NCBI GenBank assembly: GCA_013288985.1
Contig: JABDAT010000010.1
Location: 1 to 43,189, forward strand
Direction of reading: 5' to 3'
Source of the DNA: Alphaproteobacteria bacterium
GTDB lineage: Bacteria > Pseudomonadota > Alphaproteobacteria > Rickettsiales > JABCZZ01
DNA: 43,189 nt
Shown here: piece after piece, positions 15,722-24,742 of the stretch
Numbering within the stretch: the first letter of the stretch is position 1
Layout: every line of letters begins with the position of its first letter
Translations under genes and position numbers: made by a program
The notes under the pieces: model-generated
Databases searched by the model: none
Told to the model about the DNA's origin: nothing
The model's input: only the letters and a program-made list of their open reading frames with translations

Positions 15722-17170
15722 TTATATCGCGTGGGCGAGGGTGGGAGCGGCTTGCTGGGCATTAAATTTCTGCTGCCAGTTAAATGTGAGGGCGGGTTTG
15801 CTGGCTTCCGTCTTGGTTTCCGGCTCAGGCGCAACCGTTTTTTGGGTATTAGACCACTGATTATGCTCAATTTTATTGATGCGTTCGCGCAGCGAGGCCT
15901 CTATTGCAGCGGCGTCACCCCCTAATACCTCCGGGTTGGCCAGGAAATTATGGCTTAGGTCGGTAATTAAATGCTCCTGTTTTTCCTTGGGCTGCCTGAC
16001 GATGGCGTCTGCCACGATAGCGAAAGCGGTGTCATCAATGCTTGAGTCGCTTTTTACACCTTTGCCATTGCCTTTGGAAGCAAGCACCATAGCAACTTCT
16101 GCCGCTAAATTAAATATAGTAAATAGTCCCCGCAACCCATAGGCCAGGTAGGCCAGTTTTGTCTCTTTGGGGTTGGGATATTGTGATTTAGCAGTAGCCA
16201 TATTGCGTATGGTTTCAATCCCATGCGCAAAACTGCTTACCATATAGCCATAACCGGCAAGGCGGTTGGGACGTTCCTGAATCCATTTCCATGACCCTAT
16301 GGAAGAGGGATGTTTAGGATCGGGCGCTTTCTCTTTCACAAAGGCTGAACCAAAACCACCGGTCATAGTTGCAGCACCCAGTATGCTATCGGTAATTCTG
16401 GTGTATTTGTCCTCTGATTTTTGTGCGCCCAGGACAATAAGAGCGCCTGCCGTTCCGGTAATGCTATTGCCGATCTCCGCAGGGCGTTTCTGTAAGGCAT
16501 TGTAGATATGGCCAAACATATTGCGCTTGGGCGCAATGGTAAAGGATTGTGCGGCGCAGTCCGGCGGAAGTGTCATTCCTTGCTGCTGGAATTTTTCACA
16601 TAATTTTATGGATATTTCGCGTATATGATGATCGGATTTATCGCCATGGCCGCCCAACGCAAGAATTGAGCTTCCGGTGAAATAGGCAATGCCTGCCGCC
16701 CTGTCTTCCCATTGTTGCTTTTCAGGTTTAAGCTGATGTTTGATCTGGCCATATGCGATAAAGCCAATATCGGCGAGCACATTGAGCACTCCTGAAAGCA
16801 TCAGCATGTTTGCCTTCAGTTTTTCCTTCGTGGAATATTTAGTATCGTCGGATGTGCTGACGTTATAGCCGCCGCTGATAAAATGGCCATCGCTTAATGC
16901 CGATTCCAGCTTATCTATTTTGCCCACGCCGCGTATCTCCAGTGCCGGGCGGCCTTCAAATTCGGTAGCAACATACTGCCAGCCGTTTTCCGTCACAGTA
17001 TTGTGTATCTGTTGAACCTGGTCGGCATCCAGTGTTTTATTGGTAAGAAGATATGCGCGCCTGCCCCCGCCTGCGGAACGCCGCATGACAATTTCACTAA
17101 TGATCGACTGTTCACCAAAACGATAGACGCTCATCGGGAGGCTTTCTTGTTGCTCTTCTACATCTCCCAT
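15722..17170 (-). CDS. Orphan protein with several hydrophobic segments (about 480 aa), candidate effector
   Basis: 482 aa from the ATG at 17170. I do not recognise the family. The first 110 residues are soluble. Then come hydrophobic, Gly/Ala-rich segments near 118-143, 161-178, 236-252, 262-280 and 340-366, and a polar tail rich in Glu, Pro and Gln. No signal peptide. The in-frame ATG at 17134 may be the true start, because the predicted -10 (17174-17169) overlaps the ATG at 17170; this would give 470 aa. Promoter sharing with virB3 suggests a T4SS substrate that inserts in host membranes, but this is inference. Confidence 0.7.
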   Translation of the reverse strand: MGDVEEQQESLPMSVYRFGEQSIISEIVMRRSAGGGRRAYLLTNKTLDADQVQQIHNTVTENGWQYVATEFEGRPALEIRGVGKIDKLESALSDGHFISGGYNVSTSDDTKYSTKEKLKANMLMLSGVLNVLADIGFIAYGQIKHQLKPEKQQWEDRAAGIAYFTGSSILALGGHGDKSDHHIREISIKLCEKFQQQGMTLPPDCAAQSFTIAPKRNMFGHIYNALQKRPAEIGNSITGTAGALIVLGAQKSEDKYTRITDSILGAATMTGGFGSAFVKEKAPDPKHPSSIGSWKWIQERPNRLAGYGYMVSSFAHGIETIRNMATAKSQYPNPKETKLAYLAYGLRGLFTIFNLAAEVAMVLASKGNGKGVKSDSSIDDTAFAIVADAIVRQPKEKQEHLITDLSHNFLANPEVLGGDAAAIEASLRERINKIEHNQWSNTQKTVAPEPETKTEASKPALTFNWQQKFNAQQAAPTLAHAI

Positions 17171-17202
17171 ATTACACAATTTCTGTTACAGAATTGTGAC
17201 GG
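17169..17202 (-). promoter_or_regulatory. Direct-repeat activator box and -10 upstream of the 480-aa orphan gene
   Basis: Minus strand: CCGTCAC (17202-17196), AATT, CTGTAAC (17191-17185), ten bases, then TAATAT (17174-17169). This is the cleanest example of the shared box and is close to the classical Pho-box heptamer CTGTCAT. The -10 overlaps the first possible ATG, which argues for the start at 17134. Confidence 0.55.
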
Positions 17203-17215
17203 AAATGCTGATTTT

Positions 17216-17683
17216 CTAGCTTAATTCGTCCATCTGCAGGTCGGTGAGATTGCCGGGCACAAGCATAAGTGGGATAAGCAGACGATCCCCTAGTTTTTCC
17301 GAGAGCCAGTGAATCAGGCCGCTTTTATTGGCGGCTTTGGGGGAAACGCCCAGCACCACCATGTTCACATTGCTGTCTTCCAGGGTGGCATTAATGATTT
17401 CCTCTCCCAGCCTGCCTTCACGAATCTGGGTGGTGGGGGTAACGCCCGTATATTGAAAGGCCGATTCGCTTAGGGATTTTATCAGTATTTCTGCTTCTTG
17501 CTGCTGCTCCTGGCGCATTTTATCCATGACGCCAAACAGGTTCTGCGTATCGGGCGGGGGGATAATATGCAGGAGCTCAACAACGCCGCCGCGTTTGAGC
17601 GCTTTTTTGCACGCAAAATAGAGGGCGATACGTGAGGCGTCGCTTCCATCCATGCAGACCAGATATTTACCTGCTGTTTCCAT
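17216..17683 (-). CDS. Universal stress protein, UspA family
   Basis: 155 aa, single Usp domain. N-terminal strand YLVCMDGSDASRIALYFACKKA is typical, as is VNMVVLGVSPKAANKSGLIHWLSEKL followed by PLMLVP near the end. The ATP-binding G-x2-G-x9-G-S motif is degenerate (GVSPKAANKSG), so nucleotide binding is uncertain. A strong ribosome site AGGAGG precedes the ATG. It lies 12 nt downstream of the Alph_Pro_TM gene and probably shares its operon with the TauE/SafE exporter. Confidence 0.88.
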   Translation of the reverse strand: METAGKYLVCMDGSDASRIALYFACKKALKRGGVVELLHIIPPPDTQNLFGVMDKMRQEQQQEAEILIKSLSESAFQYTGVTPTTQIREGRLGEEIINATLEDSNVNMVVLGVSPKAANKSGLIHWLSEKLGDRLLIPLMLVPGNLTDLQMDELS

Positions 17684-17695
17684 AGTATGTCCTCC

Positions 17696-18427
17696 TTATA
17701 ACTTCTGCATTAATGAACTGGCGCCCCATCCAATGAAGAGCGCAAGCAAGATGGCGAAAAAGCCGTAAAAAACGGAATGCGAATAGGCAAAGTCGGAGAT
17801 GAATGCATCAAATCCTATTTTTTCAACATGCAGCGGAATGGACTGCATACTTGAGAGCTGCCCGTCATTGAAAAGATAGATATCGGCCACATAATCTCCG
17901 CCGGGAATATTATCGGGAAAAGGAATCACAAATTTAAACAGCGATTCCCCCATGAAGGAAACTTTCTGCACGTTCTGTGAATAAAGGCGCTGGGATTGCT
18001 GCGAATGAATAAGCGCGTCAACAAAGCTGGTGTCGTCATTTTTGTCATTGCCTGTCACCGCTTCCTGCAAGCCGATGCGCAGCGATGCGAATAAGGGGCT
18101 CGCATGCATATCCTGAAACGATTTGCTGGCAGCAAGCGTATAGAATGTCGGCACATTGTCGAAATGCTGCTGCTTGCGATTAACCCAAAGGCCCGCCACG
18201 CGTTCTTTTCTGCGTACCACAAACTGCCGGTTGGGGCCGCGCACCACTATTACGATGTCGCCAATATCATTGCGCGCGCCAAACAGCAGCAGGCGGGTGC
18301 CGGTAAAGCTTGAGTCAATTTCAATGCGGTACTGCGACAGATCGGCGACAAGAGGCTTTGCATACGTTGCGGGTGAAAAAAGCACCAGGCATAACAGTGC
18401 CAGGAAAAACAGGCGCGCACTCCTCAT
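17696..18427 (-). CDS. Alph_Pro_TM (TIGR02186) family membrane-anchored periplasmic protein
   Basis: 243 aa. Signal peptide 1-23 (cleavage after TYA), a periplasmic beta-rich domain, and one C-terminal helix (about 217-238) that anchors it in the inner membrane. The segment LSQYRIEIDSSFTGTRLLLFG and the VVRGPNRQFVVRRKERVAGLWVN region are characteristic of this alphaproteobacterial family. It overlaps the start of its upstream neighbour's stop by four bases (ATGA) and is regularly found beside TauE/SafE permeases. The exact role is unknown. Confidence 0.85.
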   Translation of the reverse strand: MRSARLFFLALLCLVLFSPATYAKPLVADLSQYRIEIDSSFTGTRLLLFGARNDIGDIVIVVRGPNRQFVVRRKERVAGLWVNRKQQHFDNVPTFYTLAASKSFQDMHASPLFASLRIGLQEAVTGNDKNDDTSFVDALIHSQQSQRLYSQNVQKVSFMGESLFKFVIPFPDNIPGGDYVADIYLFNDGQLSSMQSIPLHVEKIGFDAFISDFAYSHSVFYGFFAILLALFIGWGASSLMQKL

Positions 18428-19338
18428 AGGCTGCTTACCGTCACGCTGTATATATCCTGCGGCTTGGCAAATAAATCATAAGCAAGCTTCAGCGCGACAG
18501 TCAGTACGATAATAGCCAAGAGCGCCCGCAATTTAGCGGCGGGCAGGCGCGAGCCCATCTGTGTGCCTATTTGCGCACCTACTACTGATCCTGAAATCAA
18601 TAATACTGCGAGGATAATATCCACTGTATGTATAGTAACGGCCTGCAGGAAGGTAACGTTGGCGGTAATAAAAATAATCTGGAAGAGGGATGTGCCAATC
18701 ACCATGGATGTAGGCATGCCGAGAAAATAAATCATAGCGGGAATCATGAAGAATCCGCCGCCGACGCCCAGAAGCGACACAAGCGCGCCGGCGATGAATC
18801 CTATACCAAGGGGGAGTAAAGCGCTTAAGCGGAGTTTGCTGCGCGGAAAATCGATAATAAATGGCAGGCGCGCAAAAAATGCAAAACGGGTGACGACAGC
18901 CGGAGTAATCTGTTGTTCCGTATGTTTGAGTGTACGGAAACTTTCCATGGCCATCACCGTGCCAATAGAACCCAGAAGCGTGACGTAAAGCAGCGAGATG
19001 GTGAGATCTATCTGGCCTATTTTTTTAAGTACGGTGAACAGCCACACTCCCGATGATGAGCCCATCAGACCGCCAAGCAGCAGTAACACCCCTATATGGA
19101 AATCGACATTGCCCTTGCGGTGATGGGCAAGAAAGCCGGTAAGGGATGACGCTACAATCTGGTTGGCGGAACTTGCCACCGCTACGGCGGGCGGAATGCC
19201 TATAAACATGAGGAACGGGGTGGTAAGGAAGCCGCCGCCAACGCCAAACATGCCTGAAAAAATACCCGTAACCACGCCCAGCGCCAGGATACCCAGAATA
19301 TTGACCGACATCTCAGCAATGGGCAGGTATATCTCCAT
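18424..19338 (-). CDS. TauE/SafE (TSUP) family sulfite/organosulfonate exporter
   Basis: 304 aa with about eight hydrophobic segments in two homologous halves. Each half carries the family's glycine-rich helix: GIFSGMFGVGGGFLTTP near 24-40 and ALVSLLGVGGGFFMIPAMI near 184-202. TSUP permeases move sulfite, sulfoacetate, taurine-related anions or thiosulfate across the inner membrane. Translationally coupled (ATGA overlap) to the Alph_Pro_TM gene. The substrate is not determinable here. Confidence 0.92.
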   Translation of the reverse strand: MEIYLPIAEMSVNILGILALGVVTGIFSGMFGVGGGFLTTPFLMFIGIPPAVAVASSANQIVASSLTGFLAHHRKGNVDFHIGVLLLLGGLMGSSSGVWLFTVLKKIGQIDLTISLLYVTLLGSIGTVMAMESFRTLKHTEQQITPAVVTRFAFFARLPFIIDFPRSKLRLSALLPLGIGFIAGALVSLLGVGGGFFMIPAMIYFLGMPTSMVIGTSLFQIIFITANVTFLQAVTIHTVDIILAVLLISGSVVGAQIGTQMGSRLPAAKLRALLAIIVLTVALKLAYDLFAKPQDIYSVTVSSL

Positions 19339-19346
19339 GGCTATGT

Positions 19347-19925
19347 TTACAGAAGATAGTTAGCAAAATACTGGCGGATATTTTTATCAAGCTCAGTGTC
19401 AATCTGCTGCATGAGGTTAAATGTCATCTGCTGGTATAACGCTTTGCGGTCCAACAAATTTGCGTCTTCGCGCAAGGTCAGTGTCTGATGGGCGGTGACA
19501 TGGGCATTGGCAACCGGCAGTATTTTACGGTTATCATAGATTTTCAGGGTGACTTCCAGCGTGCCTTCATATTCTTCAGTCTGTTCCTTGGTGAAGAATC
19601 CTTCTATACCGGTTTTTTGCTTGGGAATATTGGTGCGAATGACACTGGCGTCAATAATATCAACCTCCAGCCTGTTTTGCTGGCCTGCAGCGACAAGGCG
19701 CGAGGTTGCCCAGTCTTTCATCGCTTGGTCAGGAGGTGTTTCAAACTGGTATTCTACATGCGGCGTGTGGTGCGTTGTCGTGAAGTCTTCCGTTATATTG
19801 ATGGTTGCTACTTTAAGCGCATAAGGTGCGGAGATGAACTTTATGGGTTCCACGGGGGGCTGAACAGGAGTGCTCTGGCAGGCGGCAAGCAATAATGCAG
19901 AAACGAGCAATAGTATTTTACGCAT
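19347..19925 (-). CDS. Outer-membrane or periplasmic lipoprotein of unknown function
   Basis: 192 aa. The start at 19925 has a GGAG ribosome site at proper distance, better than the ATG 12 nt upstream. A lipobox LLAAC places the lipidated Cys at residue 16, and the following residues contain no Asp at +2, so outer-membrane sorting is expected. The mature part looks alpha/beta with no family I can name. It lies 21 nt after tsaB and eight bases before the TauE/SafE gene, so all are probably one transcript. Confidence 0.75.
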   Translation of the reverse strand: MRKILLLVSALLLAACQSTPVQPPVEPIKFISAPYALKVATINITEDFTTTHHTPHVEYQFETPPDQAMKDWATSRLVAAGQQNRLEVDIIDASVIRTNIPKQKTGIEGFFTKEQTEEYEGTLEVTLKIYDNRKILPVANAHVTAHQTLTLREDANLLDRKALYQQMTFNLMQQIDTELDKNIRQYFANYLL

Positions 19926-19946
19926 GGGAATCTCCATTGATAGGAA

Positions 19947-20552
19947 TCAGGATAGCAGGTTTTCTTTCAGCGGTAGTTTGGCATCCGGCTCGCGGATGTA
20001 AAGAGGGGAATTCGTAAAAATGCGCTCGCCACGCATCCATTTCTCATAAGCCAGTGCCGCAAGTCCGCGCGCAGTCGGCGCAGTTTCCACAATTTTGGCT
20101 CCGTGCGAGAGGGCTTTAAGGCCCTTGGCGTCCAGCAGCAGCGGATCGGATTGTGCAGCGGCCGCGCCGTTCATGCGGAAACGCTGCACATACCATTGCT
20201 CGCGGTAAGCATCGATGACGGCAAGCACGTCACCGGAAATGCCCGAGGCATGCGCTATGACTTCAAGCGTAGTCAGGCCAATAAGCGGCTTATCAAGTGC
20301 AAGCGCTATGGTGCGCGCAGTGGCAAGCCCGGTGCGGATGCCGGTGAAGCCGCCAGGGCCAATGGTAGAAGCAATGGCGTCGCAATCAGAGTAGCGTAGT
20401 TTTGTTTGGGCAAGGAGCGATTCCAGCATCGGCACTAATACCCGCGATTGCTGGCCTGGTTCACGGTTCTGGTCTTCAGCCAGAATGTTGCCGTCTTTAT
20501 AAATAGCGGCAGAGCAGGGACCCAGTGAAGTATCGATAGCAAGAATAATCAT
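19947..20552 (-). CDS. tsaB: tRNA threonylcarbamoyladenosine biosynthesis protein TsaB
   Basis: 201 aa, ASKHA-fold partner of TsaD in making t6A37 of tRNAs that read ANN codons. Seen: ILAIDTSLGPCSAAIY at the N-terminus, the DAIASTIGPGGFTGIRTGLATAR block (about 58-80), and LIGLTTLEVIAH. Slightly shorter than the E. coli protein, as in many alphaproteobacteria. First gene of the minus-strand run leading to TauE/SafE; divergent from the pterin dehydratase gene. Confidence 0.93.
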   Translation of the reverse strand: MIILAIDTSLGPCSAAIYKDGNILAEDQNREPGQQSRVLVPMLESLLAQTKLRYSDCDAIASTIGPGGFTGIRTGLATARTIALALDKPLIGLTTLEVIAHASGISGDVLAVIDAYREQWYVQRFRMNGAAAAQSDPLLLDAKGLKALSHGAKIVETAPTARGLAALAYEKWMRGERIFTNSPLYIREPDAKLPLKENLLS

Positions 20553-20612
20553 GATTATCCTACTAGCAGGTTTTACTGGATGGGCAAACGGATTGATGCT
20601 AGAAATGGATGT

Positions 20613-20939
20613 ATGACCTTATCCCAAAAACATTGTGTGCCCTGCCGTAAGGATGCAAAAGCGCTTGAGCCTAAAGAGGCTCAGGCTTTGCTTGAGAATT
20701 TGCCCGGCTGGAAGCTGGTCCAGAATAATACATGGCTTGAAAAAACCTATACATTCAAAAACTTTGCCCAGGCTCTTCACTTTACGAATGAAGTCGGAAA
20801 AATAGCGGAAACGCAGAATCATCATCCGGATATTGCGCTTGGCTGGGGTTACGTCACAATTCGCTTGCAGACCCATGCTGTTGGCGGTCTCCATGAAAAT
20901 GATTTTATACTGGCCGCGAAGATTGACGTGATTGGGTAA
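20613..20939 (+). CDS. phhB: 4a-hydroxytetrahydrobiopterin dehydratase (pterin-4-alpha-carbinolamine dehydratase)
   Basis: 108 aa. The enzyme dehydrates 4a-hydroxytetrahydropterin in pterin recycling, also in organisms without aromatic amino-acid hydroxylases, where it serves molybdopterin or unknown roles. Seen: LSQKHCVPC at the start, LPGWKL, FKNFAQALHFTNEVGKIAE, the catalytic NHHPDIALGW, and the closing LQTHAVGGLHENDFILAAKI. An ATG 33 nt upstream is in frame, but the family begins near the chosen start. No clear ribosome site at either. The symbol is by family. Confidence 0.88.
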   Translation: MTLSQKHCVPCRKDAKALEPKEAQALLENLPGWKLVQNNTWLEKTYTFKNFAQALHFTNEVGKIAETQNHHPDIALGWGYVTIRLQTHAVGGLHENDFILAAKIDVIG

Positions 20940-20996
20940 GTTATTGTATCCTGACTATATGCATATCCGGTTTAACCCCCTAAAGCCCTCCTGTCC

Positions 20997-22355
20997 TTGA
21001 GCAAAAAGCTATATATCAAGACCTATGGCTGCCAGATGAATGTCTATGATTCTGCGCGCATGGCCGATGTAATGGCGCCGCTGGGCTATAAGCTGGCGGA
21101 TGAGGCCGAAGACGCCGATCTGGTTATCCTCAATACCTGCCATATTCGTGAAAGAGCCGAAGAGAAAGTCTATTCCGATTTAGGCCGTGTGCGCAAAGCG
21201 CGCAGCGCCAAAGAGGAAGCAGGCGGGAAGATGCTGATTGCCGTTGGCGGTTGTGTGGGGCAGGCGGAAGGCGAAGAAATATTCCGGCGGGCGCCTTATG
21301 TAGATATGGTGTTTGGCCCGCAGACCTATCATCAGCTGCCGGAAATGGTAACGCGCGCTATAAGGGGCGGCGGCGGAATCGTGGAGCTTGATTTTCCAGT
21401 GGAGCCGAAATTTGATTTTCTGCCTGAACAATCGCTGCCTCAGGGACGTTCGGCCTATCTCGCGGTGCAGGAAGGCTGCGATAAATTCTGCACTTTTTGC
21501 GTCGTGCCCTATACGCGCGGCACCGAATATTCGCGCAGCGTAAAAGAAGTCGAAGCCGAGGCGCGCAAATTAGTGGCGCAGGGCGCTGTTGAAATCACGC
21601 TGCTGGGACAGAACGTCAACGCCTATCACGGCATCGGGATGGACGGCAAAGAGGGAACATTTGCTAATCTCATTCGCCGGCTCGCTGAAATTGATGGGTT
21701 GGAGCGCATTCGCTACATGACGTCGCACCCGCGTGATATGGATGACGATCTGATTGCCGTGCACGGTAAAGTGAAAAAGCTGATGCCTTGCCTGCATCTA
21801 CCGGTGCAATCAGGTTCGGACGCGATACTTGCGCGCATGAACCGCAAGCATAAGGTCGATTTTTATCTGAACATAATAGAAAAATTACGCGCGGTGCGCC
21901 CTGATATCGTATTCACATCGGATTTTATTGTCGGCTTTCCCGGCGAAACCGATATTGATTTTGCGGCAACCTTGAAGCTGGTGGAAACTGTGGGATATGC
22001 GCAGGCCTATTCATTTACGTACAGCCCGCGTCCCGGCACTCCGGCTGCAGTGGATGAGGCGCAAGTGCCTGAAGGCGTGAAAACGGAACGCTTGGCCCAA
22101 TTGCAGGCGCTGATTGTTCGCCAGCAAATACAATTTAATAGCGCATCCGTGGGCAAAACAGTACCGGTATTATTGGACCGCGAAGGAAAATTCGCCGGGC
22201 AATTACTGGGCAAAAGCCCGTATATGCAGTCCGTGCATGTGCAAGGTGCTCATGCGTATGCAGGGCAAATTGTCGATGTGACCATTACCGAAGCCTATCA
22301 AAATAGCGTCGCCGGCATGATACAATCTCACATTGAAAGGAAACACGTTGGATAA
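20997..22355 (+). CDS. miaB: tRNA-2-methylthio-N6-isopentenyladenosine synthase MiaB
   Basis: 452-aa radical-SAM methylthiotransferase that converts i6A37 to ms2i6A37. The N-terminal UPF0004 domain has its three cluster cysteines C11 (YGCQMN), C48 (NTCHIRERA) and C86 (GGCVGQ). The radical-SAM motif is C161-x3-C165-x2-C168 (GCDKFCTFC). A TRAM domain closes the protein. The start appears to be TTG at 20997, since the only nearby upstream ATG (20959) is out of frame; no good ribosome site is visible. First gene of miaB-phoH-ybeY-corC. Confidence 0.95.
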   Translation: MSKKLYIKTYGCQMNVYDSARMADVMAPLGYKLADEAEDADLVILNTCHIRERAEEKVYSDLGRVRKARSAKEEAGGKMLIAVGGCVGQAEGEEIFRRAPYVDMVFGPQTYHQLPEMVTRAIRGGGGIVELDFPVEPKFDFLPEQSLPQGRSAYLAVQEGCDKFCTFCVVPYTRGTEYSRSVKEVEAEARKLVAQGAVEITLLGQNVNAYHGIGMDGKEGTFANLIRRLAEIDGLERIRYMTSHPRDMDDDLIAVHGKVKKLMPCLHLPVQSGSDAILARMNRKHKVDFYLNIIEKLRAVRPDIVFTSDFIVGFPGETDIDFAATLKLVETVGYAQAYSFTYSPRPGTPAAVDEAQVPEGVKTERLAQLQALIVRQQIQFNSASVGKTVPVLLDREGKFAGQLLGKSPYMQSVHVQGAHAYAGQIVDVTITEAYQNSVAGMIQSHIERKHVG

Positions 22356-23352
22356 GAAATCAGAATCGGTCAGTTTGCAGTTCGCCAATAATGCGCTGTT
22401 GCCAATGCTTTATGGGGAGGATGATAAAAACCTTGCCAAGATCGAGAAAAGTTTTGGCGTGGTTGCCACGTCGCGCGGCAATATGCTGGCGCTCACCGGC
22501 GAATCCCATGCGGTGCATACCAGCCGCGATATTATCCAGGGGCTGTATAACAAGCTGGAGCATGAAGGCGAAATCAGTTCTTCGCAGGTGGATGCGGCCA
22601 TCCGTATGGCAACGCCCGCCAAATCGAATGGCAAGCAGGCACGGCTGCCGCTGAAAGCCGATGTATGCATCAAAACGCAAAAGAAAACGATTCAGCCTTA
22701 TTCGCAGGCACAGGCAGAATATATCGAAGCACTGTCAAATCATGACATGGTATTTGCCCTTGGGCCAGCCGGTACCGGTAAAACTTATCTTGCAGTAGCA
22801 CAGGCGGTTTCGCTTTTCATCGCCCAGAAAGTGGACCGTATTATCCTTTCGCGCCCGGCGGTGGAGGCGGGTGAAAAGCTTGGGTTCCTGCCTGGCGATT
22901 TAAAGGAGAAAATCGATCCCTATCTGCGTCCGCTCTATGATGCGCTTCACGACATGATGCCGGCGGAACGCGTGGTAAAGCACATTGAGAACGGTGAGAT
23001 TGAAGTGGCGCCGCTGGCCTTCATGCGCGGCCGCACACTATCCAATGCCTATGTTATTCTTGATGAAGCGCAGAACACCACGCCTACGCAGATGAAAATG
23101 TTCCTCACGCGCCTGGGGGAGAATTCGCGCATGGTGATCACCGGTGATTTGTCGCAAACCGATTTGCCTAAAGATATTAAATCGGGCCTGCAGGACGCCA
23201 TTAAGAAAGTGGAGCATATCGAAGGCATCAAATGCATCCGCTTTTCCGATGTGGATGTGGTGCGACACACTTTAGCTGCAAAAATTGTGCAGGCATATGA
23301 TGAATGGGAGAGGAAGAAGCGTGGCGGCAATATCAATCAAAACCAGGAATAA
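22348..23352 (+). CDS. phoH: PhoH-family ATPase
   Basis: 334 aa. The start is assigned to TTG at 22348 because AAAGG lies seven bases before it; this makes an eight-base overlap with miaB. Walker A GPAGTGKT at about 139-146, Walker B VILDEAQN, and the conserved SRPAVEAGEKLGFLPGDLKEKIDPYLRPLYD region (family block, about 165-195) are all present. PhoH proteins are cytoplasmic ATPases linked with RNA metabolism, and next to ybeY they probably work in ribosome or RNA quality control. Confidence 0.93.
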   Translation: MDKKSESVSLQFANNALLPMLYGEDDKNLAKIEKSFGVVATSRGNMLALTGESHAVHTSRDIIQGLYNKLEHEGEISSSQVDAAIRMATPAKSNGKQARLPLKADVCIKTQKKTIQPYSQAQAEYIEALSNHDMVFALGPAGTGKTYLAVAQAVSLFIAQKVDRIILSRPAVEAGEKLGFLPGDLKEKIDPYLRPLYDALHDMMPAERVVKHIENGEIEVAPLAFMRGRTLSNAYVILDEAQNTTPTQMKMFLTRLGENSRMVITGDLSQTDLPKDIKSGLQDAIKKVEHIEGIKCIRFSDVDVVRHTLAAKIVQAYDEWERKKRGGNINQNQE

Positions 23353-23791
23353 ATTGGAAGTGAATGTGATGCGCGTCGCGGGCCGCTGGTCGCAATCCAT
23401 TCCAGGGTATGCTCTGAAGATGGAATTGTGGTCAAAAGCGGCGCTTAGTAATAAGCATGCGGGATCGCTTTCCATTGTGCTTGCGGATGATGCGTTTATG
23501 CGTGATTTGAATCATACTTATCGCGGTAAAGACAAAGCAACAAATGTGCTGTCTTTTCCAGGCGAGGGGAGTGAGTTAGGCGATGTAATACTGGCGTATG
23601 AAACGGTCAAAGAGGAAGCAGGCGCGCAGAAGAAAAGTTTTGAACGTCATGCGGCGCATCTGGTAGTGCATGGCTGTCTGCATCTGGTAGGATATGATCA
23701 CGAAAAAGAGCAAGAGGCGGAAAAGATGGAAGCGTTTGAGGTAAAAATTCTTAGTAAAATGGGATTTCCCAACCCTTATAAGGCTGTTTGA
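23321..23791 (+). CDS. ybeY: Endoribonuclease YbeY (16S rRNA maturation)
   Basis: 156 aa. Start assigned to GTG at 23321, preceded by GAGAGGAAG; the gene then overlaps phoH by 32 bases. ATGs at 23297 and 23300 are in frame but would add residues foreign to the family. The zinc-binding signature HGCLHLVGYDH is intact, as is YRGKDKATNVLSFP. YbeY is a metal-dependent single-strand RNase for 16S 3'-end processing and ribosome quality control. Confidence 0.93.
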   Translation: MAAISIKTRNKLEVNVMRVAGRWSQSIPGYALKMELWSKAALSNKHAGSLSIVLADDAFMRDLNHTYRGKDKATNVLSFPGEGSELGDVILAYETVKEEAGAQKKSFERHAAHLVVHGCLHLVGYDHEKEQEAEKMEAFEVKILSKMGFPNPYKAV

Positions 23792-23793
23792 AT

Positions 23794-24726
23794 ATGGCGC
23801 AGGCATCGCTTAAGACCAACAAACCAATTGTGCCTGAAGAAAATGATAAGCCGCGGCTTATCGATAGCGATCGCGACGGATTGCTCAAGCGCTTTAAAAG
23901 CTGGCTGCGTATGAACCTGCGCGACAGGAGTCATGACAATTCGTTGAAAGAAGCATTGGAAGAAGTGCTTGAAGAGCATGAAGAAGAAGGCGAGCAGCTG
24001 CCACGCGAAGAACAGGACATGCTCAAGAACGTACTGAGCTTTGGCGAGCTGGCGGTAAAAGATATCATGACGCCGCGCAGCGATATCAAGGCGGTGGAAT
24101 ATAATATCTCGCTGGATGATCTGAAAGCCGACATCACCCAGCATCGCCATACGCGCATCCCTGTCTATAACGATACGCTCGATAATATTAAGGGCTTCGT
24201 GCATATTAAAGATCTGGTGCCGCTGCTTTCCGGCGATAGTCCTTTCAATATGGCGCTCATCCTGCGCGAGATGGTGTTCGTTCCGCCTTCGATGAAGCTC
24301 ATCAGCCTCCTTGTTAAAATGCGCGTGGCGGGTGTGCATATGGCCATTGTCATTGATGAATATGGCGGCACGGACGGGCTCATCACGCTTGAGGATTTAT
24401 TTGAGAAGATCGTCGGTGAAATTCAGGACGAACATGATGAAGATGAGCAGGATGGTGAACTTTCCTGGACCACGCAAGGCACATGCGACGTCGATGCCCG
24501 CACCTTAATTAAAAAATTAGAACCCGAGTTAAAACTGTCATTCCTTCCCGAAGGCGAAGACGCTTCATATGATACGCTGGGCGGGTTAATTTTCCATCAG
24601 TTGGGGCGCGTGCCGGAAAAATCGGAGATGATCGAGCATGCAAGTGGAGCGCGGTTTGAGATTCTTGATGCTGATCCGCGGCGCATCCATAAAGTACGTA
24701 TTTATGCACCAGTAAAAGCAGATTGA
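23794..24726 (+). CDS. corC: CorC/HlyC-family protein with paired CBS domains
   Basis: 310 aa, soluble. A charged N-terminus is followed by two CBS domains, the first starting VKDIMTPRSDIKAVEYN with HTRIPVYNDTLDNIKGFVHIKDL, the second with MAIVIDEYGGTDGLITLEDLFEKIVGEI, and then by the CorC_HlyC domain (SYDTLGGLIFHQLGRVPEKSE). The family is linked to magnesium/cobalt efflux, with direct biochemical function unclear. The gene begins two bases after the ybeY stop; in many alphaproteobacteria lnt follows, but here it does not. Confidence 0.93.
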   Translation: MAQASLKTNKPIVPEENDKPRLIDSDRDGLLKRFKSWLRMNLRDRSHDNSLKEALEEVLEEHEEEGEQLPREEQDMLKNVLSFGELAVKDIMTPRSDIKAVEYNISLDDLKADITQHRHTRIPVYNDTLDNIKGFVHIKDLVPLLSGDSPFNMALILREMVFVPPSMKLISLLVKMRVAGVHMAIVIDEYGGTDGLITLEDLFEKIVGEIQDEHDEDEQDGELSWTTQGTCDVDARTLIKKLEPELKLSFLPEGEDASYDTLGGLIFHQLGRVPEKSEMIEHASGARFEILDADPRRIHKVRIYAPVKAD

Positions 24727-24742
24727 AGGGGGGCAATAAAAT

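Noticed and set aside
20959..20996. ATG upstream of miaB as its start
   Set aside because: Out of frame with the MiaB coding sequence.
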